Shown: positions 15,824 through 24,675 of the stretch, piece by piece
Position numbering within the stretch: position 1 is the stretch's first letter
Layout of the letters: every line of letters begins with the position of its first letter
Source: Geothrix fuzhouensis
Lineage (GTDB): Bacteria; Acidobacteriota; Holophagae; Holophagales; Holophagaceae
Direction: 5' to 3'
NCBI RefSeq assembly: GCF_024609325.1
Contig: NZ_JANHMQ010000002.1
Span: forward strand, 248,001 to 312,000
DNA length: 64,000 bases
The notes under the pieces: generated by a model
Told to the model about the DNA's origin: nothing
What the model saw: only the letters and a program-made list of their open reading frames with translations
Databases searched by the model: none
Program-made: the position numbers and the translations under genes

Positions 15824-17569
15824 GTGATCGCCCTCCGCCCCGACAATCCGCTGATCGTTCAGAGCGACCGCACGCTGCTGCTCGAGGTGGCCAACCCGGC
15901 GTTTGAGCAGGTGCGTGACGAACTGGCCCGCTTCGCAGAGCTGGTGAAGAGCCCCGAGCACATCCACACCTACCGCATCACGCCGCTCAGCCTCTGGAAC
16001 GCGTCCGCCTCGGGCGTGGCCTGCGAGGACATGATCGAGACGCTGAATACCTGGTCCAAGTACCCGGTGCCGCAGAACCTGCTGCAGGAGATCGAGGACC
16101 ACGGCACCCGCTATGGCAAGCTGCGCCTGGTGGCCAAGGGCGACCGGCTGGCCCTGGAGATGGACGACCGCGGGCTCTTCTGGGAGCTGGAGAACCAGAA
16201 GTCGCTGCAGGGAATGCTGGCCGAGCCCTATCCCGATGAGAAGGGCATCTACCTGAACACGGGCATGCGCGGAGAAGTGAAGCTGCAGCTCATCCGCCTG
16301 GGCCATCCCGTGCAGGACATGGCCGGCTACAAGCCCGGCGACCCTTTGCCCTTCGAGCTGTCCCCCATCACCAAACAGAACGGCAAACCCTTCGGCCTGC
16401 GCCACTACCAGCAGGCGGCGGTGGATGTCTTCCACGCGGGCGGTGGCCCCGACGGCGGCGCCGGTGTGCTGGTGCTCCCCTGCGGCGCAGGTAAGACCGT
16501 CATCGGCATCGGCTGCATGGGCACCCTGCAGACCCACACGCTGGTGCTCACCACCAACGGCACGGCCGTGAAGCAGTGGAAGCAGGAGCTGCTCGACAAG
16601 ACGACGCTCACGGAGGATCAGGTGGGCCTCTACACGGGCGACACCAAAGAGATCAAACCCGTCACCATCGCCACCTACCAGATCCTCACCTACCGCAAGA
16701 GCAAGACGGGGCCCTTCGAGCACTTCAAGCTCTTCGAGGCCGCCAACTGGGGCCTGGTGATCTACGACGAGGTGCATATGCTGCCCGCCCCGGTGTTCCG
16801 GGCGGTGGCGGAACTCCAGGCCAAGCGGCGCCTGGGCCTCACGGCCACCCTGGTGCGCGAGGACGGCAAGGAAGAGGACGTCTTCAGCCTCATCGGCCCC
16901 AAGCGCGTGGACGTGCCCTGGAAGATGCTGGAGAAGGACGGCTTCATCGCCACGGCCCACTGCCTGGAGATCCGCGTTCCGCTGCCCACGGACGAGCGCA
17001 TGGACTATGCCGTGGCCGACCAGCGCCAGCGCTTCCGCATCGCCTCCGAGAACAGCCTGAAGATGGCCGTGATGGACGAGCTGCTGGCGGGCCATCCCAC
17101 CGACAACATCCTCATCATCGGGCAATATCTCGAGCAGCTCCGCATCATCGGCGAGCGGCTGGGGGCGCCGGTGCTGACCGGGCAGACACCCGAGAAGGAA
17201 CGGGAGAGCCTCTTCCGCCAGTTCCGCGACGGCCAGCTGCGGGTGCTCATCGTGAGCAAGGTGGCCAACTTCGCCATCGATCTGCCGGATGCCAGCGTGG
17301 CCATCCAGATGAGCGGGACCTTCGGGTCGCGGCAGGAGGAAGCCCAGCGCCTGGGCCGCATCCTGCGCCCCAAGGGCGAGCGGAACGTGAGCTACTTCTA
17401 CAGCCTCATCAGCCGCGACACCACGGAGCAGGAGTTCGCCCGGAATCGCCAGCTGTTCCTGACCGAGCAGGGCTACCGTTACCTCATCGAAAGCCGCCAC
17501 TTTGACGAGACTGGCCGCCTCAGCGAGCCCGCCGTCTGGAAACGGTTGCGAGAAGAAACCGCAGGCTGA
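15824..17569 (+). CDS. XPB/Ssl2-type superfamily 2 DNA helicase
   Basis: This 581-residue protein has an XPB-like N-terminal damage-recognition region (about 1-180). The helicase core carries Walker A PCGAGKT near 225, DEVH at about 320 and motif III L-T-A-T. The second RecA domain carries I-I-G-Q-Y and the arginine-finger motif Q-R-L-G-R-I-L-R-P. XPB helicases unwind DNA 3'-5' in repair or transcription. The start is GTG at 15824, close to where XPB proteins normally begin (I-V-Q-S-D-R-T-L-L-L-E). The stop codon lies inside a nested inverted repeat (17556-17627). The companion XPB-N protein is encoded about 7 kb away on the other strand. Confidence 0.9.
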   Translation: MIALRPDNPLIVQSDRTLLLEVANPAFEQVRDELARFAELVKSPEHIHTYRITPLSLWNASASGVACEDMIETLNTWSKYPVPQNLLQEIEDHGTRYGKLRLVAKGDRLALEMDDRGLFWELENQKSLQGMLAEPYPDEKGIYLNTGMRGEVKLQLIRLGHPVQDMAGYKPGDPLPFELSPITKQNGKPFGLRHYQQAAVDVFHAGGGPDGGAGVLVLPCGAGKTVIGIGCMGTLQTHTLVLTTNGTAVKQWKQELLDKTTLTEDQVGLYTGDTKEIKPVTIATYQILTYRKSKTGPFEHFKLFEAANWGLVIYDEVHMLPAPVFRAVAELQAKRRLGLTATLVREDGKEEDVFSLIGPKRVDVPWKMLEKDGFIATAHCLEIRVPLPTDERMDYAVADQRQRFRIASENSLKMAVMDELLAGHPTDNILIIGQYLEQLRIIGERLGAPVLTGQTPEKERESLFRQFRDGQLRVLIVSKVANFAIDLPDASVAIQMSGTFGSRQEEAQRLGRILRPKGERNVSYFYSLISRDTTEQEFARNRQLFLTEQGYRYLIESRHFDETGRLSEPAVWKRLREETAG

Positions 17570-17627
17570 CGCCGTCGCGCCTCATGCAACTTGATGTCGC
17601 ATGAGAAGCCCAGGCGTCCTGCGGTTT
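17556..17627. repeat. Nested inverted repeat spanning the helicase stop codon
   Basis: Three concentric stems are visible. AAACCGCAGG (17556-17565) pairs with CCTGCGGTTT (17618-17627), ACGCC (17569-17573) with GGCGT (17613-17617), and CTCATGC (17581-17587) with GCATGAG (17599-17605). The outer arm includes the last helicase codons. There is no T run. It could be a terminator-like structure or a small palindromic element. Confidence 0.65.
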
Positions 17628-17644
17628 AAGGCAGGCTGACGCCG
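17561..17644. repeat. Direct repeat of the helicase 3' end
   Basis: The 14-base sequence GCAGGCTGACGCCG occurs at 17561-17574, containing the last two codons and stop of the helicase, and again at 17631-17644. The palindromic segment lies between the copies. Confidence 0.6.
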
Positions 17645-17739
17645 CTTGTTTTGGTATGGCTGGCTGCCGTGTGGAATGTCCAGGTCGCCCGCCCCCAAGG
17701 GTGCTTTGGCCTCGCAGGCCGTTGGCGCGTCAATTGCCG

Positions 17740-17753
17740 TGACACATGTGTCA
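17740..17753. promoter_or_regulatory. Perfect 14-bp palindrome upstream of the FHA phosphatase gene
   Basis: TGACACATGTGTCA is a perfect palindrome, about 50 bases before the ATG at 17804. An AT-rich stretch (17760-17780) follows and could hold a promoter. The shape suggests an operator for a dimeric regulator; no known regulator can be named. Confidence 0.45.
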
Positions 17754-17803
17754 ATAAGTCGATTAAATATTAGTAAAGATCATGGCTGGCGAGGAAGTGT
17801 ACT

Positions 17804-19486
17804 ATGCCAGTCCACGGCATGATTTACACCGATGGCCCCGAGTCCGGCTCCATGAAACCTCTGGTCCTGCACATCCCAGGAAGGCCGCCCGTCCCCCTGG
17901 GAGGGGAGGCGCAGTCCTGGACCTTGGGGCGCTCCTCTCAAAATGACGTGGTCATCCCCGACGCCAGCCTGAGCCGCCACCACGCACGGATCAGCCTGAA
18001 GGATGGCGTCGCCTATCTGGAGGACCTGGGTTCCCTGAATGGGACTTCCATCCATGGGGAGCGGATCAGCTCGATCCACCCCTTGCAGGAGGGTGACGAG
18101 TTCCTGCTCGGGCAGGTCACCGTGCGGTTGGGGGAACCCCAGCAGGGGCCCAGGGTCCACATTGGCCCGGATGGGGATACCTCGTCGTCGGCCGGCTCGC
18201 TGGTGCTGCCTCTCGAGCGGTTGCGGGCGGCTCCGATCCGGAGCGAGGCGCCGGGAACCTTCCGGCTCCGTGAAGTGGTCCGGGAACTCCAGGGGCTCTC
18301 CCTGGAACTCCTGGAGGACAGCCCTCCGGAACAGCTGCTCAAGCACCTGCTGGACCGGCTCTGGACCCTGCTCAGGCCCTGGCGGGCCGCCGTACTGCTC
18401 CAGGATGCCAATGCGGATCTCCACGCCGTGGCTTCTCGGGGCCCCGAAGGCCACCAGCCGATCCTGCTGGCCCACAGCCTTGTGGAGGCCGCCCTGCAGC
18501 GGAAGGAATCCGTGCTCTTCAACATCCTCGCGGACAATCAGGGGTTGGCCTCACCCTCGCTCGTGAGCAGCGGCATCACCTCGGCAATGGTCACTCCACT
18601 GGAGCATCAGGGCGTGGTGAAAGGCCTGCTGTACCTGGATTCTCACCCCCCCCGGCCCCCTTTCGATGAAGAGGATCTCAGGCTGGCGAGCACCCTGGCC
18701 CATTTGGCCACGGCCAAGCTCGAGCAGGCCCGCATGCGGGAGGAGGCCCAGGCCCGGAAGAAACTCGACCAGGAACTGGATCTCGCCCGCCACATCCAGC
18801 AGGGGCTCCTGCCCGGGTTCCCCCCGGAGGTGGAGGGTTTCGAGGTGCACGGCAACAACCTCCCCAGCCGCCAGGTGTCCGGGGATTTGTTCGGTTGGTG
18901 GCTCCGCCAGGATGGTCAGTGGCTCTTCTGCCTGGCTGATGTGAGCGGCAAAGGCCTCGGGCCGGGTCTTCTGATGGCCTCCATGCAGGCGACGCTGGAG
19001 GCCTGGACGGAACGCGACATGGCGGTGAACGACGTGGCCTTCCAACTCTCGCGGGCCGTGGCTCGGCACACGGATGGGCGACGCTTCATCACAGCCTTCC
19101 TGGTCCTGCTGGACCCCGCGACAGGACGGCTCAGCTATACGAATGCAGGACACAACCCCGGCCTCTTCATCCGCCGCGGGGGGACCGTCGACCTGCTCGA
19201 ATCGCAGGGACTGCCCATCGGCATGCTTCCTGGGAACCCCTATGGGACTGCGTCCATGACCATGCGATCCGGGGACCTGCTGGCCCTGTACACCGATGGC
19301 ATCACCGAAAGCGCGGATCCGGCGGGGAATGAATTCGGCGAGGCGGCCTTGATCGACTTCCTCCTGGCTCAGCGCTCCGAGCCGCTTGCGGCGATGGAGG
19401 CCCGCCTCATGGAGGAACTGGATCGGTACACCCACGGTGAACCCTACCTTGATGACCGGACGATCCTGCTGGTGCGAAGGACCTAG
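17804..19486 (+). CDS. FHA-GAF-PP2C (RsbU/SpoIIE-type) serine phosphatase
   Basis: This 560-residue protein has three modules. The FHA phosphothreonine-binding domain (about 20-110) has LGRSSQNDVVIPD and SLSRHHARI, and a GAF-like domain covers about 155-310. The PP2C/SpoIIE phosphatase domain (about 330-558) has D-L-A-R-H-I-Q-Q-G-L-L-P, S-G-D-L-F, D-V-S-G-K-G and Y-T-D-G-I-T-E. Such proteins control anti-anti-sigma partner-switching in response to signals read by the sensor domains. The start at 17804 has GAGGAAG upstream; an ATG at 17852 would also keep the FHA domain. No partner kinase or anti-sigma antagonist is nearby. Confidence 0.85.
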   Translation: MPVHGMIYTDGPESGSMKPLVLHIPGRPPVPLGGEAQSWTLGRSSQNDVVIPDASLSRHHARISLKDGVAYLEDLGSLNGTSIHGERISSIHPLQEGDEFLLGQVTVRLGEPQQGPRVHIGPDGDTSSSAGSLVLPLERLRAAPIRSEAPGTFRLREVVRELQGLSLELLEDSPPEQLLKHLLDRLWTLLRPWRAAVLLQDANADLHAVASRGPEGHQPILLAHSLVEAALQRKESVLFNILADNQGLASPSLVSSGITSAMVTPLEHQGVVKGLLYLDSHPPRPPFDEEDLRLASTLAHLATAKLEQARMREEAQARKKLDQELDLARHIQQGLLPGFPPEVEGFEVHGNNLPSRQVSGDLFGWWLRQDGQWLFCLADVSGKGLGPGLLMASMQATLEAWTERDMAVNDVAFQLSRAVARHTDGRRFITAFLVLLDPATGRLSYTNAGHNPGLFIRRGGTVDLLESQGLPIGMLPGNPYGTASMTMRSGDLLALYTDGITESADPAGNEFGEAALIDFLLAQRSEPLAAMEARLMEELDRYTHGEPYLDDRTILLVRRT

Positions 19487-19504
19487 GGCCCGAGCCCAGG
19501 ATAC

Positions 19505-20047
19505 TTAGCGCCAGAGCCCAGGATGCAGCAGCGACTGTGCGCCCAGCCAGCGATCCAGGGGCCAGGCGAGGAGGGCGGCGAGGAGACCCGCCAGCCCATC
19601 ATCCGCCACCACCCCCCATCCACCGGGGAGCTGCTGCGCGCGATCCACGGCTCCGGGTTTCCAAATGTCGAAGAGGCGGAAGAGCAGGAAGGGCGCCACG
19701 AGCCGTGCCATCCACAGGGTCCAGGGCTGCGGTTGGATGGTCACCGTAAAGAGCAGGGGAGTCACGGCGATCCAGATGCCAGCCCACTCGTCGGCCACCA
19801 CGAAGGAGGGATCCTTCAGGCCCGTCTCGGCCACCACGCGATCCGCCGCCCACACAGCCATCAGGGCGAGGGCCAGCGGCGCCACCAGGAGGACCCAGGC
19901 CGGCAGGGCCCAGCCGCGGATGACCCACACCAGCACAAGCCAGGCGGCCAGGCCGGACAGGCTGCCCCAGGTGCCCGGCGCGGGTTTCAGGTAGCCGCTG
20001 CCGAAGCCCGTGGCGAGCCACCAGGCGGGCCGGGGTGCCTTATACAT
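19505..20047 (-). CDS. pgpA: Phosphatidylglycerophosphatase A
   Basis: This 180-residue integral membrane protein starts near the PgpA signature F-G-S-G-Y-L-K-P-A-P-G-T-W-G-S. It contains D-P-S-F-V-V-A-D-E-W-A-G (acidic catalytic site) and F-R-L-F-D-I-W-K-P, followed by G-V-V-A-D-D-G-L-A-G. PgpA dephosphorylates phosphatidylglycerol phosphate to phosphatidylglycerol at the inner membrane. I chose the ATG at 20047 because GGAGG lies nine bases upstream; a TTG at 20065 would put that site inside the gene. It overlaps the preceding ABC permease gene by eight bases, so it is the last gene of that operon. Confidence 0.9.
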   Translation of the reverse strand: MYKAPRPAWWLATGFGSGYLKPAPGTWGSLSGLAAWLVLVWVIRGWALPAWVLLVAPLALALMAVWAADRVVAETGLKDPSFVVADEWAGIWIAVTPLLFTVTIQPQPWTLWMARLVAPFLLFRLFDIWKPGAVDRAQQLPGGWGVVADDGLAGLLAALLAWPLDRWLGAQSLLHPGLWR

Positions 20048-21284
20048 GTCTGAGGGCCTCCACAATGCGCAGCCGCGCGGCCTTCAGGCCGGGGAACAAG
20101 GCGCTCAGCTGGAGGGTGGCCTGAATGCCAATGGCCACGATGAGGTAGACGGCAGGCACAAAGTGGATGTCCAGTTCGTACCCATGGCTGGTGCCCGGTG
20201 GGGCGGGCATCTGGATGTGCAGGGCGTTGAGGCCCGCCCTAAGCAGCAGCGTGGCCGCCAGGCCCAGGGCACTGCCCATGAGGCCCAGGAAAGCACCTTC
20301 CCACTGAAGGAGGATCAGCAACTGGCCGGGCTGGAGGCCCATGGCCCGCAGGACGCCGAACTCGCGAACGCGCTCCATGACCGACATCAGCAGTGTGTTG
20401 GCCGTGGCCAGCAGCACCACCAGGAAGAGCACCAGGCCCATGAAGCCGAAGATGGCGTAGTAGAGCAGCTTCACCTGCCGGTAGAAGGAGGCCAGCTCGA
20501 ACCAGGGTTTCACAGACGTCTCCGGCAGCAGGGCCTGGATGCGCGCCTGCTCGGCGACGGTGTCCTGGGGCCGCTTCAGCACGATGGACAGCCGCGAGCG
20601 GGCCGGACCGGCGTCCAGCAGTTGGTTCGCGGTGGCCAGGCTGACGGTGAGGAGGCGATCGTTCAGTTCTCTTAACCCCAGGTCCTGGAGACCGATCACT
20701 TCCACATCCACGGCATTCAGGGCGCCATCCCGGGTGGTGGACATGAGGGTGAGCAGGCTGCCCACCGAGGCACCCAGGCTGTGGGCTAGCCCGGCGCCGA
20801 GGATCACCTCGCGGGCCGAAGGGTCGGCCGAAAGCCAGTGGGAGCCCGCACCGCCGGAGGCTTTGGCGCCGTCTTTCAGCGAATCAAGACAGGCCATGTA
20901 TTTGGGTTCGAGCACGGGATCCACGGCCGTGCCGAGGAAGGCCACGCTCTTCGCGCCGCTGGACAGCAGGCCCATGAATTGGCTGCGCGGCAGCACCTCC
21001 GCCACGGCGGGATCCTGACGCAGTCGCGCCGCCAGCGACTCACCGTCGGGCAGGGCCTTCTCCAGGCTCTGGGCTTCGTCGCCTTCCATGGCCCCGGGGG
21101 GCATCACCTGGAGGTGGCCCAGGCCGCCGCGGATGGCCGCGTCCGAAAGCCCCTGAAAGGTCTGGGCCATGAAGCCCCCCGCCAGGCTGAGGGCGAGGAA
21201 ACCCGCCACCACCACCATCAAGGTGAGCGCTGTCCGCCGCCGCTGGCGCAGCAGGTTCCGAAGGGCCAGGCGCGGGAGGATCAC
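20040..21284 (-). CDS. FtsX-like ABC transporter permease (LolC/LolE-type)
   Basis: This 414-residue protein has one N-terminal transmembrane segment (about 18-40), a large periplasmic domain (about 45-265) and three C-terminal segments (about 270-395). The FtsX-type motif E-R-V-R-E-F-G-V-L-R-A-M-G identifies the coupling helix that contacts the ATPase. Such permeases extract lipoproteins or act as mechanotransmitters. The start is GTG, overlapping the ATPase stop by four bases (GTGA). The LolC/E topology fits, but lipoprotein release is not proven. Confidence 0.85.
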   Translation of the reverse strand: MILPRLALRNLLRQRRRTALTLMVVVAGFLALSLAGGFMAQTFQGLSDAAIRGGLGHLQVMPPGAMEGDEAQSLEKALPDGESLAARLRQDPAVAEVLPRSQFMGLLSSGAKSVAFLGTAVDPVLEPKYMACLDSLKDGAKASGGAGSHWLSADPSAREVILGAGLAHSLGASVGSLLTLMSTTRDGALNAVDVEVIGLQDLGLRELNDRLLTVSLATANQLLDAGPARSRLSIVLKRPQDTVAEQARIQALLPETSVKPWFELASFYRQVKLLYYAIFGFMGLVLFLVVLLATANTLLMSVMERVREFGVLRAMGLQPGQLLILLQWEGAFLGLMGSALGLAATLLLRAGLNALHIQMPAPPGTSHGYELDIHFVPAVYLIVAIGIQATLQLSALFPGLKAARLRIVEALRHV

Positions 21285-21955
21285 AGGCGCTCCTCCCCGA
21301 TCAGCTGTCCGTCCATGAGGCGGAACACGCGATGGGCCCGGGTGATGACGGCGGGATCGTGGCTGGCCACGAGGAAGGTCACGCCGCGCTCGGCGGCCAG
21401 TTCGGCCATGAGGTCCATGAGCGGTCCGCCGTGGGCGTGATCAAGGCTGGCGGTGGGTTCATCCGCCAGCACCAGGAGTGGATCCGGGGCCAGGGCCCGG
21501 GCAATGGCGGCACGCTGCTGTTGGCCGCCGCTCAGCTGGCCGGGGCGGTGTTGCAGACGGTCCCCAAGGCCCACCCGGTCCAGGGCGAGCTTGGCGCGAT
21601 GTTGGGCCTCAGCCTCGGCGACGCCTTGGAGCTGCAGAGGCAGCATCACGTTCTCCAGGGCCGACAGCACCGGCACCAGGTTGAAGGCCTGGAACACGAA
21701 ACCCAGGCGCCGCAGGCGCAGGTCGCAGCGTTCCCGCTCGGACAGACTGGACACTTGCTGTCCATCCAGCAGGACGGTGCCCTCGTCGGGCTGATCCAGC
21801 AGGCCGGCGAGCTGGAGCAGCGTGGTCTTGCCGCTGCCGCTGGGGCCGGCCAGCACGGCCAGGCAGCCCTTCGGCACCTCCAATGACACGCCGAACACAC
21901 CGGCGCGTTCGCCGCCAAGTTCGTAGGCGCGGGTCAGGTTGCGGAATTGCAGCAT
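21281..21955 (-). CDS. ABC transporter ATPase (LolD/MacB-type)
   Basis: This 224-residue ATP-binding subunit has Walker [10 protein letters not shown] (about 38-46), a Q-loop F-Q-A-F-N-L-V-P, the signature LSGGQQQR and Walker [10 protein letters not shown]. The switch histidine is in A-S-H-D-P. The R-R-x-x-L-G-F-V-F-Q-x-F-N-L pattern is typical of the LolD/MacB/FtsE group. It is the first gene of the ATPase-permease-pgpA operon. Confidence 0.9.
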   Translation of the reverse strand: MLQFRNLTRAYELGGERAGVFGVSLEVPKGCLAVLAGPSGSGKTTLLQLAGLLDQPDEGTVLLDGQQVSSLSERERCDLRLRRLGFVFQAFNLVPVLSALENVMLPLQLQGVAEAEAQHRAKLALDRVGLGDRLQHRPGQLSGGQQQRAAIARALAPDPLLVLADEPTASLDHAHGGPLMDLMAELAAERGVTFLVASHDPAVITRAHRVFRLMDGQLIGEERL

Positions 21956-21980
21956 CGAACCAGTGTAACGGTCCCTGGCC

Positions 21981-24158
21981 TCAGAATTGCATGGCGTAAG
22001 CCACCTTCGCGAAGAGGCCCCGCTCCACCATGCGCTCGGAGGGGATCACCGCCGTGGGATCCTGCCGCCGCTGGCCTGACCAGCCCAGGTAAGCATTGGT
22101 GAAGGCGTTGGGCTGCCAGCCCACGAAGGCCTTGAGGAACTTGTCCACCCCAACGATCTCGGAGCCGTCGTACCGCACCACGAAGGCCTGGGCCTTCAGG
22201 TAGAAGGCATGCGGCATCTGATAGGTGGCGGTGGTGGCGAGCTTGCGGGCCCGCACGAGCCGGAGGTCGTCGGACTCGCGATCCAGCACGGTCCTCTGGG
22301 CCGAGAGGTCGTAGCTCAGATCACCGACCGCACCGTGAGAACTGAAGCTGGTGGTGCGGATACGTGCCGGGGCGCCCGAGGCCAGGTCGATGGTGCGCCC
22401 GGTCGTCGCCCGCACCAGCATCTGGGCCCAGATGAGTTTCTTCCAGCTCAACGCCAGGTTGATATTGCGGGTGGCGTTCGAGGTCACCTCATCGTTGGCC
22501 CAGGTCCGCCCGGCGATGTCCCAGTCCAGGCTCCAGGCCCAGCGGTTGGCGGTCTCCACATAGCTGCTCAGGCCCACGGCCCGATCGAAGGGATTGCCGT
22601 CCCACCACACGAGCCGGCGGAGGCGCAGGTAGGTGTTCGCCTGGGAGAACCTCCCGCCGTTCCAGTTGCCCTGCCACCCGAAGGTCCCGTTCTGTTGGCG
22701 GTAGCCCCGAAGGTCCGTGAACCCCGATACCAGCACCAGCCCGGGGCTCGTGGCCTGACTGACGGCCGAGGCGAACCAGTGGCGGGTGTTCCAGTCCAGT
22801 TCGGCGGAGGTCGATGTCCCCCGCTGGGAGAGGAGGCTGCCGTCGGCCTGGGGGAGGCGTGAGGTGGCGGCCATGGCGCTGCCGATGACGTGGAACTCGG
22901 AACCCAGATACTGGTCGAGGTAGATCCCCCCGCTCTGGCCGCCAGTGTCGGCGGGCCCACCCATCAGGCGCTTGTCCGTGCCGAGGAAGGAGATTCCGGA
23001 GCCTCGGCCCCCCACCTGGAGGCGCAGCGCGGCCGCGGTGTCCTGGGTGGGCAGGCCCTCGATACCCTGGGCGCCATTGGCGCTCAGCATGAGGCCGCCG
23101 TCCTCGTCCTTGGCGTGGAGCAGGGTCCAGCTGGCCAGGGAGCCCTGGCCGGAGGCCTTGAGACCGTACAGCGGGCTCTGGATGGATCGGCTGAAGAACT
23201 GGCGCTGGGCCGCCGGAGGGGAGAGCAGGTCCATCCCCTCCAGGAAGAAGGGCCGGCGTTCGGGGTAGAACACCTTGAAGCGGCTGTTGATCTGGAGCGG
23301 GTCGACGTCCGCGTCCGCCGTGGCGAAGTCGGGCCGGTAGGTGCCCTCGAATGTGAGGGCCGTGGTGGCGTAGCGGGCATCCAGGCCCAGCCGGGCCTTG
23401 GATTCCACGGGCGCGCCCGGGTTGGTTTCCAGCGACTGCGTGCGGGTGTAGGTGGCGAAGGGAATCAGGAGGAACGGTGAGCCGGGCTTGTCCACCGGGG
23501 CGCCGGAGACCCGGGCCATCTGGCAGATGTCGCACTGCACGTCCTTGCTCATGCGGGGCCAGGAGATGCCGTAGCGCCGCTCCCGCGGAATGATGCGCAG
23601 GATGCGGAAGGCCCAGTCGCCGGGACGCCGGCGCAGGCTGCTGTAGGGGATGCGCATCTTCACGACATAGCCGTCCGGCGTCAGCACGCCGGTGGAATCC
23701 CAGAGGCAGTTGTACGAAGCGTTCTCGCCGGTGCTGTCCGTCATGATCTCGTCGATCTGGCCGCCCAGGGGCGTCACGAAGAACCGGGCGATGCTCTGGC
23801 CCTTGCCGGAGGGATCCAGGTCCACGCCCACGAAGTCGAAGTCGCCGTTGTTCGTGTCCCGCATGTGGTGGGCGGCGTGGATCTTCGCGGGCTCGGGGTC
23901 CTTCGCCTCCACGGCGACGTAGAGCGCGTCGGAACCCCAGCCCACATGGACGATGGTGGGCCAGCGGTTCTCACCATGGTCGTCCGGCATGATCATGCCG
24001 AACTCGGTGAGGACCAGGGCCTCCTTCCAGGTGGAGAGGTCCGCGTCGCGGGCCATGGAAGGCGCCTGGGCCAGCCGGGGGATGGCCAGGTGCAGCGGGT
24101 TGGGGGCCTGGGAGGCCAGGATGGGCAGGCAGGCAAAAGCCAAGACCGGGAAGCGCAT
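21981..24158 (-). CDS. Exported CBM9-like/DUF5916 outer-membrane protein
   Basis: This 725-residue protein begins with a signal peptide (about 1-16). The carbohydrate-binding family 9-like domain (about 30-200) has W-G-S-D-A-L-Y-V-A-V-E-A, D-F-V-G-V-D-L-D and the M-R-I-P-Y-S-S-L strand. The DUF5916 beta-rich domain (about 225-725) has P-E-R-R-P-F-F-L-E-G and R-S-I-Q-S-P, and ends in phenylalanine like an outer-membrane barrel. It is predicted to be a surface or outer-membrane protein; its function is not established in the family. Two cysteines (C-D-I-C, about 212) are unusual for such a protein. Confidence 0.75.
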   Translation of the reverse strand: MRFPVLAFACLPILASQAPNPLHLAIPRLAQAPSMARDADLSTWKEALVLTEFGMIMPDDHGENRWPTIVHVGWGSDALYVAVEAKDPEPAKIHAAHHMRDTNNGDFDFVGVDLDPSGKGQSIARFFVTPLGGQIDEIMTDSTGENASYNCLWDSTGVLTPDGYVVKMRIPYSSLRRRPGDWAFRILRIIPRERRYGISWPRMSKDVQCDICQMARVSGAPVDKPGSPFLLIPFATYTRTQSLETNPGAPVESKARLGLDARYATTALTFEGTYRPDFATADADVDPLQINSRFKVFYPERRPFFLEGMDLLSPPAAQRQFFSRSIQSPLYGLKASGQGSLASWTLLHAKDEDGGLMLSANGAQGIEGLPTQDTAAALRLQVGGRGSGISFLGTDKRLMGGPADTGGQSGGIYLDQYLGSEFHVIGSAMAATSRLPQADGSLLSQRGTSTSAELDWNTRHWFASAVSQATSPGLVLVSGFTDLRGYRQQNGTFGWQGNWNGGRFSQANTYLRLRRLVWWDGNPFDRAVGLSSYVETANRWAWSLDWDIAGRTWANDEVTSNATRNINLALSWKKLIWAQMLVRATTGRTIDLASGAPARIRTTSFSSHGAVGDLSYDLSAQRTVLDRESDDLRLVRARKLATTATYQMPHAFYLKAQAFVVRYDGSEIVGVDKFLKAFVGWQPNAFTNAYLGWSGQRRQDPTAVIPSERMVERGLFAKVAYAMQF

Positions 24159-24239
24159 GAAAGATCCCTGAAACGGTTCCCATGGCCTACGAGTGACTTC
24201 GGAGATCCGTTTAGAACCCTTGGCCTGAGCGCGCGTAGT

Positions 24240-24518
24240 TCAGCGTTTGGCGGGAGCTGGCGCCGCTGCGGGCTTGGCGGCCTTGCCCCTGGGATCATCC
24301 GGCTTGGGACCGATGGCCTTGACATCCTTGCCCCTGGGATCATCCGGCTTGGGGCCGATAGCCTTGACGTTCTTGCCCCTGGGATCATCCGGCTTGGGAC
24401 CGATGGCCTTGGCCGGGGTTTGGGCCGGGGCCTTGGCGGTCGGCGGCGCGGCCTGAAGGGCGACGGCCATGAAGAGACCGATCGGGAGAAGGGAGGCCAG
24501 GGCGACGGAAGGGCGCAT
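24240..24518 (-). CDS. Small exported protein with three 15-residue repeats
   Basis: This 92-residue protein has a signal peptide (about 1-23), a short Pro/Thr/Ala stretch and three near-identical repeats of K-A-I-G-P-K-P-D-D-P-R-G-K. A Lys/Pro/Ala-rich tail ends it. AGGAGC lies six bases before the ATG, which supports this start. I do not recognise the family. The basic, low-complexity repeats suggest a periplasmic or cell-surface ligand-binding or spacer protein. It lies tail-to-head between the DUF5916 gene and the divergent CPBP protease gene. Confidence 0.6.
   Translation of the reverse strand: MRPSVALASLLPIGLFMAVALQAAPPTAKAPAQTPAKAIGPKPDDPRGKNVKAIGPKPDDPRGKDVKAIGPKPDDPRGKAAKPAAAPAPAKR
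24282..24416. repeat. Three 45-bp in-frame tandem repeats
   Basis: Units start at 24282, 24327 and 24372 on the plus strand and differ at only a few bases. They encode the 15-residue repeats of the small exported protein. The low divergence suggests recent expansion. Confidence 0.85.
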
Positions 24519-24675
24519 GGAAGCTCCTGTGGAGGTGGTTGTGGGAGGTGACCCACAGGTTAGCCGGATTGGTGCTGAAGGTGGGAGGCGGGAGGTGCCC
24601 ATGGTGGCCGACCTCGCCCTGGTTATTTCCAGGTCGGATGCGTTCAAGTGGTGGAACCCAATCCGAGGAATGCGA

